The notes under the pieces are model-generated. The model was given only the letters and a program-made list of their open reading frames with translations, did not search any database and was not told where the DNA came from. From Sphingobacterium sp. (GTDB lineage: Bacteria > Bacteroidota > Bacteroidia > Sphingobacteriales > Sphingobacteriaceae), in NCBI GenBank assembly GCA_031253985.1, contig JAIRVH010000137.1, positions 1 to 64,000 on the forward strand: DNA of 64,000 nt, written 5' to 3'. Position numbers and translations under genes: made by a program. Of this stretch, positions 53,695-61,938 are shown in pieces (position 1 is the first letter of the stretch; each line of letters begins with the position of its first letter).

Positions 53695-54282
53695 ATGACA
53701 GGTCAACAGGAAAATATTAAAGAGGAAATTATCCTTTCATCCATGAAAGTGTTTGAAACGTATGGATTCGCAAGGGTTTCTATGCAAGATATTTCAAAAG
53801 CTTGTGGAAAGGGACGAAGTACACTTTACTATTATTTTACCAGTAAAATGGATGTCTTTGATGCAATTGCGGAGTACTTATGTCAGCAAGTGTTTGAGGT
53901 CGCGAGCAGAACTTATAATAGAGACGCTTCTCTGGAGGAAAATTTAGTTGGTTTTTTACAAGCCAAACTGCGCCAGATTAATTTAATTACCAAACGTTTT
54001 CATCTCGCATTTGAAGACATGAAATCTGATCCAGCTTTGATGGTTTCGAAGACACGTTATATGTTGGATGACGAGATTAAGTTGATTCGTGAAATGATTG
54101 AACTGGCGATTCAGAAAGAAGAAATTCAGGCTTTGGAACATAAAGATGTTCTGTTTTTATCAGAGATGTTGGTGACAACTTCGCGCTGCTTTGAGCAGGA
54201 AGTTTTACTTTTTGACCGTTTTCCAGATTTTGAAGCTAGACTTTCTTGGCTGACAAGTATATGCGTCAGGGGACTGCGCTAG
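53695..54282 (+). CDS. TetR-family transcriptional regulator
   Basis: A 195-residue regulator. The helix-turn-helix (about 10-55) reads EEIILSSMKVFETYGFARVS, then MQDISKACGKGRSTLYYYFTSKMDVF. The C-terminal ligand domain is helical, without recognisable motifs. No obvious target gene is adjacent; the next ORFs are two small unknown genes beyond a strong terminator. Confidence 0.92.
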   Translation: MTGQQENIKEEIILSSMKVFETYGFARVSMQDISKACGKGRSTLYYYFTSKMDVFDAIAEYLCQQVFEVASRTYNRDASLEENLVGFLQAKLRQINLITKRFHLAFEDMKSDPALMVSKTRYMLDDEIKLIREMIELAIQKEEIQALEHKDVLFLSEMLVTTSRCFEQEVLLFDRFPDFEARLSWLTSICVRGLR

Positions 54283-54315
54283 TAATTCGATGGTGTAGCA
54301 AAGAGAAATTATTTT

Positions 54316-54350
54316 GAACAATAAGAGTATATATTTATTGTTCTTTTTTT
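54316..54350 (+). terminator. Rho-independent terminator of the TetR gene
   Basis: GAACAATAA and TTATTGTTC form a 9-bp stem followed by seven T, 34 bp after the stop. Confidence 0.85.
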
Positions 54351-54434
54351 GAAAATGGATTCGACAAAAATACAAAATATGTCTATATTAATTAGTTACT
54401 TCTTTTTAATTGGGACAATAGACAGAATGTAATT

Positions 54435-54728
54435 ATGGGGTTAAATGCGAAAGTAGGCAAATCGGTAGATAGTTTTGCATCGGAAAGATGCGTTTTGGTG
54501 ATGGTGGAGACTGACGAAACGATTCGCCTTGAAATAAATGGTTTGCTGGATCCGGATATTGATTGTTATTTATTGCTGCACCGTGATGTGGAGAAGCTAG
54601 ATAGCCTAGCGCTCGCATTGGAAAATCAAAATAAAAAGGTTCGATTAGCCAGGGACTTTGAGGAACTGAAACAAATGAGTTTTTTGAGCCATCACCTACA
54701 ACAAATTGCCGTTAAAATTTTGAAATAA
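54435..54728 (+). CDS. Small hypothetical protein
   Basis: A 97-residue soluble protein (CVLVMVETDETIRLEINGLL, DPDIDCYLLLHRDVEKLDSL, helical C-terminus FLSHHLQQIAVKILK). No motif is recognised. It is followed 7 bp later by another small ORF in the same direction, supporting a two-gene unit. Confidence 0.55.
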   Translation: MGLNAKVGKSVDSFASERCVLVMVETDETIRLEINGLLDPDIDCYLLLHRDVEKLDSLALALENQNKKVRLARDFEELKQMSFLSHHLQQIAVKILK

Positions 54729-54735
54729 TCTAAAT

Positions 54736-54966
54736 ATGTATAAAGTTGTTTACTCTTTGTCTCGTAAGCTCAAGTGGAAAGCCAGCGAGATTTATCATTT
54801 TCTTTATCAGAGTTTCCCTGAGATAAAAAATATCGACCTATTGCTTGATGATCAGCAATTTTTACTTGTTCTTCGGATGAGTAGCCGGTTGGAGTTTTCT
54901 ATTTTGAATATATGTCAGAAACAGGGATTGGCCATGCAATTTGTTCAGGTGGAAGATACCGATTAG
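54736..54966 (+). CDS. Small hypothetical protein
   Basis: A 76-residue protein (MYKVVYSLSRKLKWKASEIY, LLLDDQQFLLVLRMSS). It has alternating strands and helices, without a known motif. It is tightly spaced behind the 97-residue gene. Confidence 0.5.
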   Translation: MYKVVYSLSRKLKWKASEIYHFLYQSFPEIKNIDLLLDDQQFLLVLRMSSRLEFSILNICQKQGLAMQFVQVEDTD

Positions 54967-55085
54967 TTCGTCCGGTTTGCAGGGACTAAACTATCGGATC
55001 TGCAAATGTCTAATCCCTTGCTTAATGAGCCGTAAAGAAATATCATTTTGAGCTCTGCAGCAAAATAATTATGAAAGTTACTTTT

Positions 55086-55093
55086 TACTTTTG
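55086..55093 (+). promoter_or_regulatory. -7-like element before the alcohol dehydrogenase
   Basis: TACTTTTG fits TAnnTTTG exactly, 120 nt upstream of the ATG at 55214. No -33 TTG is at the proper distance. Confidence 0.3.
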
Positions 55094-55213
55094 ATAAAGT
55101 TCCAGTAAAACATTTTTTACATCTATTGGTTATTTTTATTGTATGGGTGGTGGTTTATGACGTGGGAATTTTTAAGCATTTATTTAAAACAAAATACAAC
55201 AATTTTATCAAGT

Positions 55214-56269
55214 ATGAGCACATTTTCAGTTAGAGCTTTTGGAACAGGCGCACCGGCGGATGATCTAAGACAAATGGATATTGAACGCCGCGAAGTAACA
55301 GAGCGTGATGTCGAGATTGATATCTTATTTTGTGGGGTTTGTCATTCGGATTTACATACTGCACGAAACGAATGGGGTGGGACAGTGTACCCAAACGTAC
55401 CCGGTCACGAAATTGTGGGACGAATTACTAAAGTTGGATCTGCAGTTACTCAGTTTAAAGTAGGTGATTTAGCTGGCGTAGGATGTATGGTCGATAGTTG
55501 TCGCGAATGTGAGAGTTGTAAGGAAGGTTTGGAACAGTATTGTGAAAATGGAAATATCCAAACGTACAATGGTCATGATAAACATCTAAACAAACAGACG
55601 TTTGGCGGTTATTCAGAACGTGTAGTGGTAGATCAGGATTTTGTACTCCACATTCCTGAAAATTTGGATCTTGCAGCAACAGCTCCTTTATTGTGTGCCG
55701 GAATCACAACTTATTCTCCATTGAGACATTGGAATGTAGGGCCGGGTAAAAAAGTAGGTATTGTTGGTATTGGCGGTCTAGGACATATGGGAGTTAAAAT
55801 AGCAAAAGCCATGGGAGCTCATGTGGTCGTAATTACAACGTCTGATTCCAAAGTGGAGGACGCCAAACGCTTAGGAGCTGACGAGGTGATCTTGTCAACT
55901 GATGCTGAACAAATGAAAGAACATGCAGGCACATTGCATTTCATTTTGGACTGCGTTTCGGCACAGCATGATATCAACGCTTATTTAAGCTTATTGAAAC
56001 GGGACGGTTCCCTGACGCTTGTTGGTGCGCCTGAACATCCACTACCAGTAGCTCCTTTCAGTTTGATTCCAACACGTAAGAGTTTTTCAGGATCGATGAT
56101 CGGCGGGATTGCTGAAACACAGGAGATGCTTGATTTTTGTGGTAAACACAATATTATCTCGGACATAGAGCTGATTAACATGCAGGATATCAATCATGCC
56201 TATGATAGGCTATTGAAAAGTGATGTTAAATACAGATTTGTTATCGATATGGCAAGTTTAAAAAACTAA
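55214..56269 (+). CDS. Zinc-dependent NADP alcohol dehydrogenase (YahK/CAD-like)
   Basis: A 351-residue medium-chain alcohol dehydrogenase. The ATG at 55214 gives the usual start MSTFSVRAFGTGAPADDL; the upstream frame is discarded. The catalytic zinc ligands lie in CGVCHSDLH and GHEIVG. The structural zinc cysteines lie in DSCRECESCKEGLEQYC. The cofactor motif is GIGGLGHMGVKIAKAMG. It probably reduces aldehydes with NADPH. A strong terminator follows. Confidence 0.94.
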   Translation: MSTFSVRAFGTGAPADDLRQMDIERREVTERDVEIDILFCGVCHSDLHTARNEWGGTVYPNVPGHEIVGRITKVGSAVTQFKVGDLAGVGCMVDSCRECESCKEGLEQYCENGNIQTYNGHDKHLNKQTFGGYSERVVVDQDFVLHIPENLDLAATAPLLCAGITTYSPLRHWNVGPGKKVGIVGIGGLGHMGVKIAKAMGAHVVVITTSDSKVEDAKRLGADEVILSTDAEQMKEHAGTLHFILDCVSAQHDINAYLSLLKRDGSLTLVGAPEHPLPVAPFSLIPTRKSFSGSMIGGIAETQEMLDFCGKHNIISDIELINMQDINHAYDRLLKSDVKYRFVIDMASLKN

Positions 56270-56289
56270 CTTAATAAAATTCTTAAACG

Positions 56290-56337
56290 CTGAACCATCA
56301 AGGGAATTTCTAGTACCTTTGATGGTTCAGTTTTTTT
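56290..56337 (+). terminator. Strong rho-independent terminator
   Basis: CTGAACCATCAAGG pairs with CCTTTGATGGTTCAG (one bulged base) and is followed by seven T, 20 bp after the dehydrogenase stop. Confidence 0.9.
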
Positions 56338-56426
56338 ATAAACTTATTTTGCGATTAATTATTTTGTTAATCTTTTTGTCCTTGGAAGTTGTTAACTAGG
56401 GGGGGATGCAAAAAATCGTCATTTAT

Positions 56427-57725
56427 ATGGAAAAAGATAAAGTTATAATATTTTGGTTTCGAAGGGATCTGCGCTTGGATGATAACGCCGGACTCGCCCG
56501 TGCGCTCGCTTCAGGGCATCCGGTATTGCCCGTATTCATATTTGACGAAGATATTTTGAAGCTGCTGGACGATAGGAAAGACCGACGTGTGCATTATATT
56601 CATCAGGCACTAACAGGTATCAACGCGACCTTAAAAAAAAGCGGTGCAACTCTGAATACTTTCTATGGTAAACCTATTACTATTTACAGAGAGCTTGTTG
56701 AGAAATTTGACGTGCAGGGAATATATTGCAATCGGGATTATGAACCGAAAGCTATTCGTCGGGACAAGGAAATTTTCGAATTTTGCCAATCGATCGGAAT
56801 TCCGTTTAAAGCCATGAAAGATCAGGTTATTTTTGATAAGGGAGATATTGTCAAAAATGATGGAATGCCCTATACCGTTTATACACCTTATGCAAAAAAA
56901 TGGCGTGAGAGACTAAGCCCTGACTGCTATCGTTCCTATACCTATGGAACAGAATTTTTCTTTCAGCAAAAACATCAGCAGATAGTTTCTTTGGAAAAAT
57001 TAGGCTTTTTTGAGACTGACCTTATTTTTGAAGAACCCTATCTGAATGATACGATTATCGATCATTATGATAAAAACCGCGACTATCCAGCGTTGATGGG
57101 AACAACCAAATTAGGAATAGCCCTTCGTTTTGGAACGATCAGTATACGTAGATGTGTCGCTTTCGCCCTAAAACACAATTTAACATGGTTATCTGAATTG
57201 ATCTGGCGTGAATTTTTTATGCAGATACTCTACCATTATCCCCATGTTGTTACAGAATCCTTTAGAAAGCAATACGATGCTATACAATGGCGCAACGATG
57301 AAGAGGAATTCCAGCACTGGTGCAGGGGAGAGACCGGGTACCCAATGGTTGATGCGGGTATGCGGCAACTGAATAGTTCGGGTTATATGCACAATCGTGT
57401 ACGCATGGTTGTTGCGAGTTTTCTTTGTAAACACTTATTGATCGACTGGAGATGGGGCGAGGCGTACTTTGCTCAAAAATTAAATGATTATGATCTGTCT
57501 GCCAACAATGGTAACTGGCAATGGGCTGCTGGCTGCGGTTGTGATGCTGCTCCGTATTTTAGGGTTTTTAATCCAGCACTTCAAGCGGAGAAGTTCGATA
57601 AAGATCAAACATATATAAGACAATGGGTTCCGGAGCTGGACACAGCTGCGTATTCGAAGCCTATCGTAGACCATCAGTTCGCCCGTGATCGCGCAATAAA
57701 GACTTATTCAAAGGCATTGAAATAA
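56427..57725 (+). CDS. phrB: Deoxyribodipyrimidine photo-lyase
   Basis: A 432-residue flavoenzyme repairing cyclobutane pyrimidine dimers with blue light. The ATG at 56427 gives the standard MEKDKVIIFWFRRDLRLDDN start; an ATG at 56406 sits against a purine run and adds seven residues. The N-terminal antenna-binding domain and the C-terminal FAD domain are complete. The FAD motif includes LNDYDLSANNGNWQWAAG and DAAPYFRVFNPALQ. Electron-transfer tryptophans are present. It could be a cryptochrome-like relative, but photolyase is most likely. Confidence 0.93.
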   Translation: MEKDKVIIFWFRRDLRLDDNAGLARALASGHPVLPVFIFDEDILKLLDDRKDRRVHYIHQALTGINATLKKSGATLNTFYGKPITIYRELVEKFDVQGIYCNRDYEPKAIRRDKEIFEFCQSIGIPFKAMKDQVIFDKGDIVKNDGMPYTVYTPYAKKWRERLSPDCYRSYTYGTEFFFQQKHQQIVSLEKLGFFETDLIFEEPYLNDTIIDHYDKNRDYPALMGTTKLGIALRFGTISIRRCVAFALKHNLTWLSELIWREFFMQILYHYPHVVTESFRKQYDAIQWRNDEEEFQHWCRGETGYPMVDAGMRQLNSSGYMHNRVRMVVASFLCKHLLIDWRWGEAYFAQKLNDYDLSANNGNWQWAAGCGCDAAPYFRVFNPALQAEKFDKDQTYIRQWVPELDTAAYSKPIVDHQFARDRAIKTYSKALK

Positions 57726-57728
57726 GAT

Positions 57729-57789
57729 ATTACATGTCTGCTCCCTTTCGCCAGTCAATAAAACAGCCAACTTGGCGCAGACATGTAAT
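57729..57789. terminator. Long hairpin between convergent genes
   Basis: ATTACATGTCTGC pairs perfectly (13 bp) with GCAGACATGTAAT, with an inner CGCCA/TGGCG stem. It lies between genes ending at 57725 and 57799. Confidence 0.8.
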
Positions 57790-57798
57790 TACTGATTG

Positions 57799-58584
57799 TT
57801 ATTGATCTAAGAATTCGGCAACAAAAGCATCAAATGCCTGTGGATTTTCGGCCTGAACCCAGTGACCTGCATTCGGAATTATTTTAAACACGGCGTTTGG
57901 AAATTGTTCCCTGATCTTTATTTTATCTTCGGGTAAAATATATCTTGATTTCTCTCCCGGCAGAAATAATGTAGGTCCATTGAATATTCCTGATTTTATT
58001 CCAACAGTGATAAATTCTGTATACTTATGTTTTAATACATCCAGATTAAAGCGCCAATCTAATTTCCGATCTTCTCTGATATATACATTTTTTAATAAAA
58101 ATTGGATAACACCGGGGTCATCCAGATATTGTTCAATCTTAACCTGTACATCTTTTCTGTTTTCCAATGTCGTGATGTCAACAGCGGAGAGCGCATCGAA
58201 AATGTCCTCATGATGTGGAGGATAAGCTTTGGGCGCTATATCGGCAATGACAAGTTTTTCAATTTTTTCTGGATGGTCAATAGCAAACTGCATCGCCACT
58301 TTGCCTCCTAAAGAGTGACCCAATAACAGTATTTTGTCTGCTCCGATAGATTCTATATAAGCCAGAAGATCATCTACCATAACTTCTATCGACATATCAT
58401 CACTATGGAAACTGCGTCCATGATTACGAAGATCGAGTAAATGTACCTGTCTTTTCTCTCCGAAACTACGACCAAAGGATCCCCAATTGTCTGCCATACC
58501 AAAAAGCCCATGTAGGACAATTAATGGAGTACCTTGGTTATCTGCCCCATATATTTTACTGTGTTGTATTTCTTTCAATGTCAT
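57799..58584 (-). CDS. Alpha/beta hydrolase (YbfF-like esterase)
   Basis: A 261-residue hydrolase. HGLFGMADNWGS (oxyanion) is followed by the GHSLGG elbow with Ser91. KLVIADIAPKAYPPHH is typical of the YbfF group. LFLPGEKSRYI is the acid region, and the His lies in NAGHWVQAENP. It probably hydrolyses short acyl esters. Monocistronic and convergent with the photolyase gene. Confidence 0.9.
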   Translation of the reverse strand: MTLKEIQHSKIYGADNQGTPLIVLHGLFGMADNWGSFGRSFGEKRQVHLLDLRNHGRSFHSDDMSIEVMVDDLLAYIESIGADKILLLGHSLGGKVAMQFAIDHPEKIEKLVIADIAPKAYPPHHEDIFDALSAVDITTLENRKDVQVKIEQYLDDPGVIQFLLKNVYIREDRKLDWRFNLDVLKHKYTEFITVGIKSGIFNGPTLFLPGEKSRYILPEDKIKIREQFPNAVFKIIPNAGHWVQAENPQAFDAFVAEFLDQ

Positions 58585-58986
58585 GCTAATGAGTATTGCA
58601 ATTTATCACCTGTCAACGATGAGTATATTATGCAGCGAAGTTAACTTTTGTTGGTGATTTTTTGATCGAAATTATGTAAAACATTTATGCGGCTTTCTAC
58701 TTGCTTCTGTTTTATCGCTTTTACCATGTTGGTCGTATGTGGTGATCTAGTGGTAACTTTCGGCCATTCTACCCGTTATATTTTTGTATTAAACTTAATT
58801 CATAAAATAAATAAGTAAGGAACCATTAACAGTCATTAATATTCAAAATGAATATTTTTGGAAATATAAATAAGGCTTTTGTAATATTTGCTGTTTGCGG
58901 AACTGTTAAGGACGTAATGAGTGCATTTGGCGACTTACCAGAATGAAATAGAAGCAAAATTTTGACAATAAGAATAAAATTTTTGT

Positions 58987-59010
58987 AAAAGTGATCTTCG
59001 TCACTTTTTT
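58987..59010. terminator. Orphan terminator with UUCG-like loop
   Basis: AAAAGTGA and TCACTTTT (8 bp) enclose TCTTCG and are followed by further T. No coding gene ends here on either strand. Confidence 0.6.
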
Positions 59011-59217
59011 CTTGAAAAGAATAATCTACTTTTACCGCTGTAGCGATTCTTCTAATAAGATGACTTGTTTGAGATTGACACAAATTATTTAGCCATAAAA
59101 ATATATTATTTGGGGGTTTTCTCTTTATGGGAGGCCCCTAAATTTTAAAGATTTTATTTCTGAGATAGCGATGATTGGACTTATGTTGCAGATCTGGGAG
59201 TCTGCTATAGGAAAAGT

Positions 59218-59259
59218 AGGTCTTTTCGACTATTTTCTATAATTTTTTCGAAAAGACCT
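59218..59259. terminator. Inverted repeat after the methionine aminopeptidase gene
   Basis: AGGTCTTTTCGA and TCGAAAAGACCT are perfect 12-bp arms around an 18-nt loop, 22 bp beyond the stop at 59281. There is no long T run on the minus strand, so a regulatory role is also possible. Confidence 0.5.
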
Positions 59260-59280
59260 GTTGGTACATATGATAAACAC

Positions 59281-60042
59281 TTAAAAAATAGCGTTCTGTT
59301 GAGTTAATATAACAGGATAGCTATCGGTGATAAGAATCGTGTGTTCATGTTGTGCCATGAAACCGCCTTTGTCCCCAACCATTGTCCAGCCATCTTCTAT
59401 TTCAGTCGCATAGGTGGAAGTGGTCGAAATAAAGGTTTCAATAGCAACAACCGTATTTTTTCGAAATCTACGTTGGTCGAAGCGATTTTTGTAGTTGAGC
59501 AATTCATCAGGTTCTTCGTGGAGGCTTTTTCCTACACCATGCCCTCCAAGGTTTTTAATGACTTTATAGCCTCTTTTTTTCGCTTCTGTCTCGATGAGAT
59601 GCCCAATGTCGGCTATTTTTACACCACCTCGAATATGACTGATTGCTTTTTGAAGAATTTCTTTGGATGCTTTTACCAATTTTTCATGTTGATGTATATC
59701 CTTTCCTATAACAAAGGAACAGCCATTATCCGCCCAATATCCATCCAGTTCGGCGGATACATCGATATTGATCAAATCGCCTTCTTTTAATATCCGTTCT
59801 GCTGTGGGAATACCGTGGCAAAATTCATTGTTTACACTAATACAGGTGTAGCCGGGAAAACCATAAGTGAGGGCAGGGGCAGAGTTTGCACCCATCCTCG
59901 TTAATATTTCGGCCCCATATTCGTCAAGCTCTTTAGTTGACATGCCCACTCGAGCATGTTCTATCATGGATTTTAAGGTATGAGCAACAGCATCGCTCGC
60001 TTTTTGTATGCCTGTTAGTTCTGTTTCGTTCGTTATTGACAT
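59281..60042 (-). CDS. map: Type I methionine aminopeptidase
   Basis: A 253-residue metalloprotease removing N-terminal methionine. All five metal ligands are visible: Asp94 (INIDVSAELDG), Asp105 (YWADNG), His168 (GGHGVGKSLHE), Glu202 (VAIETF) and Glu233 (QHEHT). The length matches bacterial type Ia enzymes without an N-terminal zinc extension. It is not next to ribosomal genes, so it may be a second copy of map. The start is the ATG at 60040-60042. Confidence 0.94.
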   Translation of the reverse strand: MSITNETELTGIQKASDAVAHTLKSMIEHARVGMSTKELDEYGAEILTRMGANSAPALTYGFPGYTCISVNNEFCHGIPTAERILKEGDLINIDVSAELDGYWADNGCSFVIGKDIHQHEKLVKASKEILQKAISHIRGGVKIADIGHLIETEAKKRGYKVIKNLGGHGVGKSLHEEPDELLNYKNRFDQRRFRKNTVVAIETFISTTSTYATEIEDGWTMVGDKGGFMAQHEHTILITDSYPVILTQQNAIF

Positions 60043-60382
60043 TGCTGATTTTTTTATCGTGAAGCTAATAAGCTCTGTTTTCTTGATGTTGTTAAATTCT
60101 ATTCTTTGTGAAACAAATCGTTGAAGGCCTTCGTGTTCTCATGAGATCCAAACCTATGCAAAGGTCTTAATAAAATTGAATAAAATAAAGATTTCCTTCC
60201 GATTAGAAATAAATATGCGTTTTTTCCGTCATAAAAATCGAATTGAGATGTCAGTAAATAGGCTGTTTTTTGTCCTGTTTTTTATTGCTTTAGTCCTATA
60301 TTTTAATGTTTAGACATGTAATTTTTTATGTATCTTTACATAACTTTATTAGGTTTCTATCGAACATTTAAAATAAAAAATA

Positions 60383-61018
60383 ATGGCTTTATTAGACACA
60401 CTGGAATGGCGCTATGCCACAAAAAAATACGATCCTACCAAAAAGGTCGCTCAAGAAGATTTAAATAAGATTTTGGAAGCCGCACGTATGGCGCCCAGCT
60501 CTTCTGGACTTCAGCAGTTTCGTGTAATTGTGATTACGAATCAGGAATTAAAAGAAAAAATTGTACCTGTAGCTTGGGGGCAACAAATTGTCGCTGATAG
60601 TTCGCATCTATTGGTCTTCGCAGGATGGGACAAATATACAGATGAACGTATTGACAATACGTTCGACCAAATGAATACGTTGCGGGGGTTGCCGTTAGAC
60701 ACAACTGACGAATATAAAAATAGATTAAAAGGACAGTTTGCAAGTTTTACTGAAGAACAGCAAGCGGCCCATGCGGCGAAGCAAGCTTATATTGCTTTTG
60801 GTTTGGCAATTGCGCAGGCAGCAGAATTGGGCATTGATGCCACACCAATGGAGGGTTTTTCAAATGTGGAATTGGATGAGCTGCTTGGTTTGGATAAACT
60901 GGGTTTGAAGAGTGCCGTTATGCTTCCATTGGGTTATCGAATGGAAGAACAAGACTGGCTGTTAAAGTTGAAAAAGTTTAGACTTCCAAAAGAGGAGTTT
61001 TTGATTGAGCTTGCATAA
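60383..61018 (+). CDS. NAD(P)H nitroreductase family oxidoreductase (second copy)
   Basis: A 211-residue FMN-binding oxidoreductase. RYATKKYDPTKKV, RMAPSSSGLQQFRV, the middle loop FDQMNTLRGLPL and GIDATPMEGFSNVELDELLG match the NfsB-like fold. It differs from the paralogue at 22557 in the central loop and C-terminus. It is monocistronic, with a strong terminator. No regulator is adjacent. Confidence 0.9.
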   Translation: MALLDTLEWRYATKKYDPTKKVAQEDLNKILEAARMAPSSSGLQQFRVIVITNQELKEKIVPVAWGQQIVADSSHLLVFAGWDKYTDERIDNTFDQMNTLRGLPLDTTDEYKNRLKGQFASFTEEQQAAHAAKQAYIAFGLAIAQAAELGIDATPMEGFSNVELDELLGLDKLGLKSAVMLPLGYRMEEQDWLLKLKKFRLPKEEFLIELA

Positions 61019-61043
61019 ATTGTAGGTTCATATAAATTAAGCA

Positions 61044-61076
61044 AAGCGTTTCAACATTCGGTTGAAACGCTTTTTT
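61044..61076 (+). terminator. Strong rho-independent terminator
   Basis: AAGCGTTTCAAC pairs perfectly (12 bp) with GTTGAAACGCTT over a 5-nt loop, followed by four T. It lies 25 bp after the nitroreductase stop. Confidence 0.9.
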
Positions 61077-61534
61077 GCCTAAATGGGCATTTATAAATTG
61101 ATAACATTTCCTGGTGTATTTCTTGCCATTCCCTTCTAACCCACTTTTATTTTCATTTTGTTTGCGATGTTTTTGTTCCGATGTGGAATTATTTTGCCTC
61201 AAAAAATAAAGAAAGAGGATCAGTATCGAAATTGTTATACTTTATGACACAGATGGTTGATGGTGGGCAAAAAAGATGCCCTAGAGGAATGTATGCTGTT
61301 TTTTTGAGTGAGATTGTAGGCTATCTTCTCGACTTTCTGGCCTGACGATGGTAATATTGTTTATGTTAATCTAGTTTTAGTATAATTCGGTGCTGTTTCC
61401 TAAATTTATGCTATTCGAAACAGCTGATTTTATCACCTATGTTTCAATAATCCTTAACAAAGAAAATGAATATTGTTTTGTTTTGAAGGAGTGAATAAAC
61501 CTAAAATAACGCAGAATAGATATACCTCTATGCT
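61077..61534. other. 458-bp stretch with nothing I can support
   Basis: No ORF with a good start or coding character, no strong hairpin and no repeat was found between the nitroreductase terminator and the cytochrome remnant. Confidence 0.5.
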
Positions 61535-61865
61535 ATGAGGAAAAAGATTGTGGTGCTCATATTATTGGCTCTCGTTTTTATTGGTATAAGCATTTTGACT
61601 TTTGGAAAAAAGGAACCAGTGGATTTCAGCGCCGAGGTTAAACCCATTTTGAATAAACATTGTATTACTTGCCATGGTGGCGTTAAGAAAAATGGCGTAT
61701 TGAGCTTTCTATTTGAAAATGAAGCTTTCGCCAGAGCTGAATCGGGTAAGCCAGTGGTACCGACAGTGAAGAGTTTAGGATGGCTACAGTGTTAGATCGG
61801 CTCAATACGACCTACTAAGTATGGTTGAGTACAACTTTAGAGTGCGTACAATGCCATAGCAATAC
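61535..61865 (+). pseudogene. Truncated, frameshifted c-type cytochrome gene
   Basis: The frame from 61535 encodes a membrane anchor (VVLILLALVFIGISILTF) and a haem c motif CITCH in LNKHCITCHGGVKKNG, typical of PSD1-type planctomycete/Bacteroidota cytochromes. It ends at 61795. A shift of one base near 61761 (CCG to CCGG) would continue it as DSEEFRMATVLDRLNTTY to a TAA. The same frame beyond that holds a second CVQCH motif (61843-61857). Complete proteins are much longer, so most of the gene is lost. Confidence 0.65.
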
Positions 61866-61887
61866 TTATTTAAGGAGAGGGCAAAAT

Positions 61888-61923
61888 AAAAAGAGCAGAA
61901 AGAATTTTCTATCTGCTCTTTTT
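61888..61923. terminator. Bidirectional hairpin terminator
   Basis: AAAAAGAGCAGA and TCTGCTCTTTTT form a perfect 12-bp stem with T runs on both strands, between the cytochrome remnant and the glycoside hydrolase (stop 61939). Confidence 0.88.
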
Positions 61924-61938
61924 ACAACAAAGAAATAT

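Larger units (their letters stand above)
58585..59280. other. Gene-poor 700-bp interval with two hairpins
   Basis: No convincing protein gene. It contains a TATTTTTG -7-like element at 58853-58860, a terminator-like hairpin at 58987-59010 with no gene upstream of it, and a 12-bp inverted repeat at 59218-59259 that ends the methionine aminopeptidase gene. A small RNA between 58867 and 59010 is conceivable. Confidence 0.4.

Noticed and set aside
58826..59083. 85-residue minus-strand frame
   Set aside because: It spans a terminator hairpin and low-complexity AT sequence, and shows no conserved features.
59100..59150. G-rich/C-rich pairing (TTGGGGG with GGCCCC)
   Set aside because: The stem is short and interrupted; chance pairing is likely.
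60978..61202. 74-residue minus-strand frame
   Set aside because: It overlaps the nitroreductase end and runs through a strong terminator.
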